DNA from: Aromatoleum evansii
GTDB lineage: Bacteria > Pseudomonadota > Gammaproteobacteria > Burkholderiales > Rhodocyclaceae
Length of the DNA stretch: 34,620 nt
Direction of reading: 5' to 3'
Assembly (NCBI RefSeq): GCF_012910805.1
Contig: NZ_WTVK01000058.1
Coordinates: 1-34,620, forward strand
Position 1 is the stretch's first letter. Every line of letters starts with the position of its first letter. Positions 32,432 through 34,620 of the stretch are shown piece by piece. The notes under the pieces were generated by a model. That model did not search any database. It saw nothing but the letters and a program-made list of their open reading frames with translations, and was not told where the DNA came from. The translations under genes and the position numbers were made by a program.

Positions 32432-33363
32432 TCCCAGCTCGCGCGGATCGCCGCGATGCCGTGCGCACCGGCCGCGCGTGCGCGCTCCATGTCGGCGCGC
32501 CGCAGCCCACCGAGCGCCAGCACGGGCATCGGCAGGCCGCCGACCAGTTCCGCGAAGCGCTCCCAGCCCAACGTCGGCTGCCCGGGATGCGTCGCCGTCG
32601 GCAACACCGCTCCCAGCACCGCATAGTCCAGGCCGAATCCGGCCGCCCGCTCGAGTTCGGCGCGCGTATGGCAGGAAGCGCCCACCCACTCCAGCACCGG
32701 TCGCGCCTCCAGGCCTGCGAGCTGCGCCGCGGACAGATGCACGCCGTCCGCCCCCACCTCGGCAGCGAGCTCGGCATTGCCGTTCACCACCACCAGTGCC
32801 CCGCGGGGCCGCGCTCGTTTCACCACTGCGGCGGCGAAGGCGCACAAGTCGCTCGCACCCATCCCCGGCTCGCGCACCTGGACCAGGCGCAAGCCCGAGG
32901 CCAGTGCCGCATCCAGCAGTTCGAGCTGGCGCGCGACGCCGATATCCGTCGCGTGCGTGATCCCCATCCAGCGCGGCAGGCGCAGCGCTTTCAGGATCGG
33001 TCCGTTCGCCGGCAGCATGGGCCCGACCTCCGGCGCGTCCACCGGCTCCCACGACAGCGCGCTATGCACGTGATCGCGCAGCTCGCCTTCCCAGTCGGCA
33101 ACCTCGAAAAAGTGCAGCCGCACGTGCGCATGCTCGTACAGGTGCTCGCGCGTGATCCACGGCCGCAGGACCCGCACGCGGATGCCCAGCTCCTCGTCGA
33201 GCTCGCGGACCAGCGCGTCGGCCGGCGACTCGCCCGGCTCGACCTTGCCGCCGGGAAACTCCCAATAGCCTGCGTAGAAAGTATCGGGCGCCCGCTGTCC
33301 GAGCAGGAAACGCCCGTCCCGGCCGAAGATCACGCCCGCAGCCACCTCCACGCGCTTGCTCAT
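32422..33363 (-). CDS. Nudix (MutT) hydrolase fused to a thiamine-phosphate-synthase-like domain
   Basis: The 313-residue protein has a MutT domain at 1-130 with the Nudix box [14 protein letters not shown]...RELDEELG at 39-60. A ThiE-like TIM-barrel domain follows from about 135 to the end ([47 protein letters not shown]). MutT cleans 8-oxo-dGTP from the nucleotide pool; the ThiE-like half may have lost thiamine-phosphate synthesis or may act on damaged thiamine compounds. The fusion is known in Pseudomonas and betaproteobacteria next to yacG. The ATG overlaps the DUF815 stop (ATGA at 33360-33363). Confidence 0.92.
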   Translation of the reverse strand: MSKRVEVAAGVIFGRDGRFLLGQRAPDTFYAGYWEFPGGKVEPGESPADALVRELDEELGIRVRVLRPWITREHLYEHAHVRLHFFEVADWEGELRDHVHSALSWEPVDAPEVGPMLPANGPILKALRLPRWMGITHATDIGVARQLELLDAALASGLRLVQVREPGMGASDLCAFAAAVVKRARPRGALVVVNGNAELAAEVGADGVHLSAAQLAGLEARPVLEWVGASCHTRAELERAAGFGLDYAVLGAVLPTATHPGQPTLGWERFAELVGGLPMPVLALGGLRRADMERARAAGAHGIAAIRASWDQS

Positions 33364-34235
33364 CGTGCGCCACCCGTATCGGAACGCCCAGCCCAGTCGC
33401 GCGCGAACTGCCAGGCGACGCGCCCGGAGCGCGAACCGCGCATCAGCGCCCACTGCAAGGCCTCTTGGCGCGCGCCGTCGATCGCCTTGCGCTCCAGCCC
33501 GAAATTCTTCAACCAGTACGCGACGATCTCGAGATATTCATCCTGGCTGAACGGATAAAAGGAGATCCACAGGCCGAAACGCTCGGACAGGGAGATCTTC
33601 TCCTCGACCGCCTCGCCCGGATGGATCTCGCCATCCACATGCCGCGCCTGCAGGTTCTCGTCGTGGTACTCCGGCATCAGGTGGCGCCGGTTAGACGTCG
33701 CGTAGATCAGCACGTTGTCGGGCACTGCAGCCACCGAGCCGTCGAGCACGCTCTTCAGCGCCTTGTAGGCGGGCTCGGCGTCCTCGAAGGACAGATCGTC
33801 GCAGAACAGGATGAAGCGCTCGGGGCGCCCCTGGACCAGCTCGATGATCTCGGGCAAATCCATCAGATCGTCACGATCCACCTCGATCAGGCGCAGTCCC
33901 TTGCCGGCGTAGGCATTCAGCAGCGCCTTAACTAGCGAGGACTTGCCCGTGCCACGCGCGCCGGTCAGCAGCACGTTGTTCGCGCGCCTGCCAGCGAGGA
34001 ACTGGCGCGTGTTGAGATCGATGCGCTCCTTCTGGTCGTCGACGTCGCGCAGATCCTTGAGACGGATCCCGTGCGGCCGCGTCACCGGCACCAGGCTCGC
34101 ATGGCCGTTGCGTCTGCGCCACAGAAAGGCCGGCGCCGCGGCCCAGTCGGGAGCCTCGACCGGCCGCGGCAACAACTGCTCCAGGCGTCCGATCAGCTGC
34201 TCGGCACGCACCACCAACTGCGCTAGTTCATTCAT
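33360..34235 (-). CDS. DUF815 AAA-type ATPase
   Basis: The 291-residue protein has Walker A GARGTGKS at 92-99, Walker B-like FILFCDDLSF, a sensor YATSNRRHLMPE and a C-terminal helical lid ending GRVAWQFARDWAGR. This layout (with SLSERFGLWISFYPF) is the DUF815 family of predicted ATPases, whose function is unknown. It is encoded next to MutT in many proteobacteria, which suggests a link with nucleotide hygiene. The start overlaps the stop of a short membrane-peptide gene by 8 bases. Confidence 0.9.
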   Translation of the reverse strand: MNELAQLVVRAEQLIGRLEQLLPRPVEAPDWAAAPAFLWRRRNGHASLVPVTRPHGIRLKDLRDVDDQKERIDLNTRQFLAGRRANNVLLTGARGTGKSSLVKALLNAYAGKGLRLIEVDRDDLMDLPEIIELVQGRPERFILFCDDLSFEDAEPAYKALKSVLDGSVAAVPDNVLIYATSNRRHLMPEYHDENLQARHVDGEIHPGEAVEEKISLSERFGLWISFYPFSQDEYLEIVAYWLKNFGLERKAIDGARQEALQWALMRGSRSGRVAWQFARDWAGRSDTGGAR

Positions 34236-34350
34236 CTCGATTCGTTCGTCCTTCGTTCGTTTCGCCCTCGCGCCGCTTCGGCCACGTGGCCCACACGATC
34301 ACCAGCAGCAGCGCGAGCGCAACGCCCGCCTCCAGAAAGATCACCCACAT
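34228..34350 (-). CDS. Small single-pass membrane protein (40 residues)
   Basis: From ATG 34350 it reads MWVIFLEAGVALALLLVIVW, then ATWPKRREGETNEGRTNRDE. That is one membrane helix (about 3-22) followed by a short, charged, polar tail, giving a positive-inside orientation with the C-terminus in the cytoplasm. AGGAG lies 7 bases before the ATG. It ends 8 bases inside the DUF815 gene, so translation is probably coupled. The tail is encoded by a 9-base direct repeat (TTCGTTCGT on the plus strand at 34241-34249 and 34252-34260). I do not recognise a family. Confidence 0.6.
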   Translation of the reverse strand: MWVIFLEAGVALALLLVIVWATWPKRREGETNEGRTNRDE

Positions 34351-34443
34351 TTGCACGCTCCTGCGGGAATGGCGATTCGGGCCTGTCCGGCCAAGCCGGT
34401 ATACTGACGACCCTTGCCTTCACGAGTCTACCCGATCCACCCC

Positions 34444-34620
34444 ATGAACCGGCGCGCCCCGAAATCTCCCGCGCAGCGCCTGCTGTGTCTGCTGCCCTTC
34501 GCCTTTCTCGCCGCCTGCGCCAGCCAGCCGCCTGCCCCCGCGACCGCCACCGCCCCGTGCGCCGCAGCCAAACCCTGTCCGTCGTGCCCGAGTTGTGCCG
34601 CCCCGTCGACGCCAACCCCC
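34444..34620 (+). CDS. Predicted lipoprotein, 3' end outside the window
   Basis: The first 59 residues are visible. A basic start (MNRRAPKSPAQR) is followed by a hydrophobic stretch and the lipobox LAAC (Cys at residue 25), then a Pro/Ala/Thr linker with a Cys-rich stretch (CAAAKPCPSCPSC). It is therefore likely an outer- or inner-membrane lipoprotein; the rest lies beyond base 34620, so its family cannot be named. A TATACT (about 34398-34403) 40 bases upstream is a possible -10. It is divergent from the small membrane-peptide gene. Confidence 0.75.
   Translation, partial: MNRRAPKSPAQRLLCLLPFAFLAACASQPPAPATATAPCAAAKPCPSCPSCAAPSTPTP

Noticed and set aside
1-34620. CRISPR arrays, insertion sequences, prophage or toxin-antitoxin genes
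   Set aside because: I looked for spaced repeats, transposase or integrase motifs and small paired genes with antitoxin features and found none; all larger genes have chromosomal house-keeping or envelope assignments.

Overview
This is a GC-rich (roughly 68-70 %) chromosomal window from a betaproteobacterium. The gene content and order point to Rhodocyclales of the Azoarcus / Aromatoleum / Thauera type. The signs are a TPR gene followed by lolB, ispE, tRNA-Gln, prs, rplY, pth and ychF; glnA upstream of ntrB and ntrC; birA followed by coaX and a SPOR gene; and coaE, zapD, yacG and a MutT/ThiE fusion. The genus is inferred. I saw no rRNA, insertion sequence, prophage or CRISPR array. Coding density is very high: no gap between genes exceeds 300 bases, and the largest (21877-22152) is the glnA control region.

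Layout. 1-6629 (+) is a housekeeping block: a TPR protein cut by the window edge, then lolB, ispE, tRNA-Gln(UUG) with a terminator, prs, rplY, pth and ychF. 6688-10464 (-) has a GT2 polyprenyl-phosphate glycosyltransferase, a GT-C membrane glycosyltransferase and a GtrA protein, all translationally coupled, followed by rluA. 10565-11506 (+) is a YdjC-type deacetylase whose 3' end overlaps the opposing operon. 11368-14914 (-) is a coupled three-gene operon: an ArnT-like GT-C transferase, an exported sialidase-like beta-propeller and a small membrane protein. Together 7401-14914 looks like a lipid-linked sugar / envelope glycan modification locus with no assigned pathway, and it is the least understood part of the window.

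15059-20637 holds gluQ (+), then on the minus strand an SDR, a DUF2789 protein, clsB and ybhP, nadA and a rhodanese. 20698-21876 (+) is a cation diffusion facilitator. 22153-26748 (+) is the nitrogen-control region: glnA behind a recognisable sigma-54 promoter with two upstream NtrC boxes, a DUF4124 protein, ntrB and ntrC. A third NtrC-type palindrome overlaps the ntrC ribosome binding site and a fourth lies inside ntrC. A REP-like inverted repeat follows.

26992-32431 (+) carries birA, coaX, a stand-alone TrpB2, a SPOR protein, coaE, zapD and yacG. The first committed and last steps of CoA synthesis therefore sit beside biotin ligase. 32422-34350 (-) carries a MutT/ThiE fusion, a DUF815 ATPase and a 40-residue membrane peptide. 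The window ends inside a lipoprotein gene on the plus strand.

Start codons were chosen by hand from overlaps, ribosome binding sites and family lengths. GTG starts embedded in GTGA stop-start overlaps are common here. Family assignments come from recognising motifs and have not been checked by a database search.
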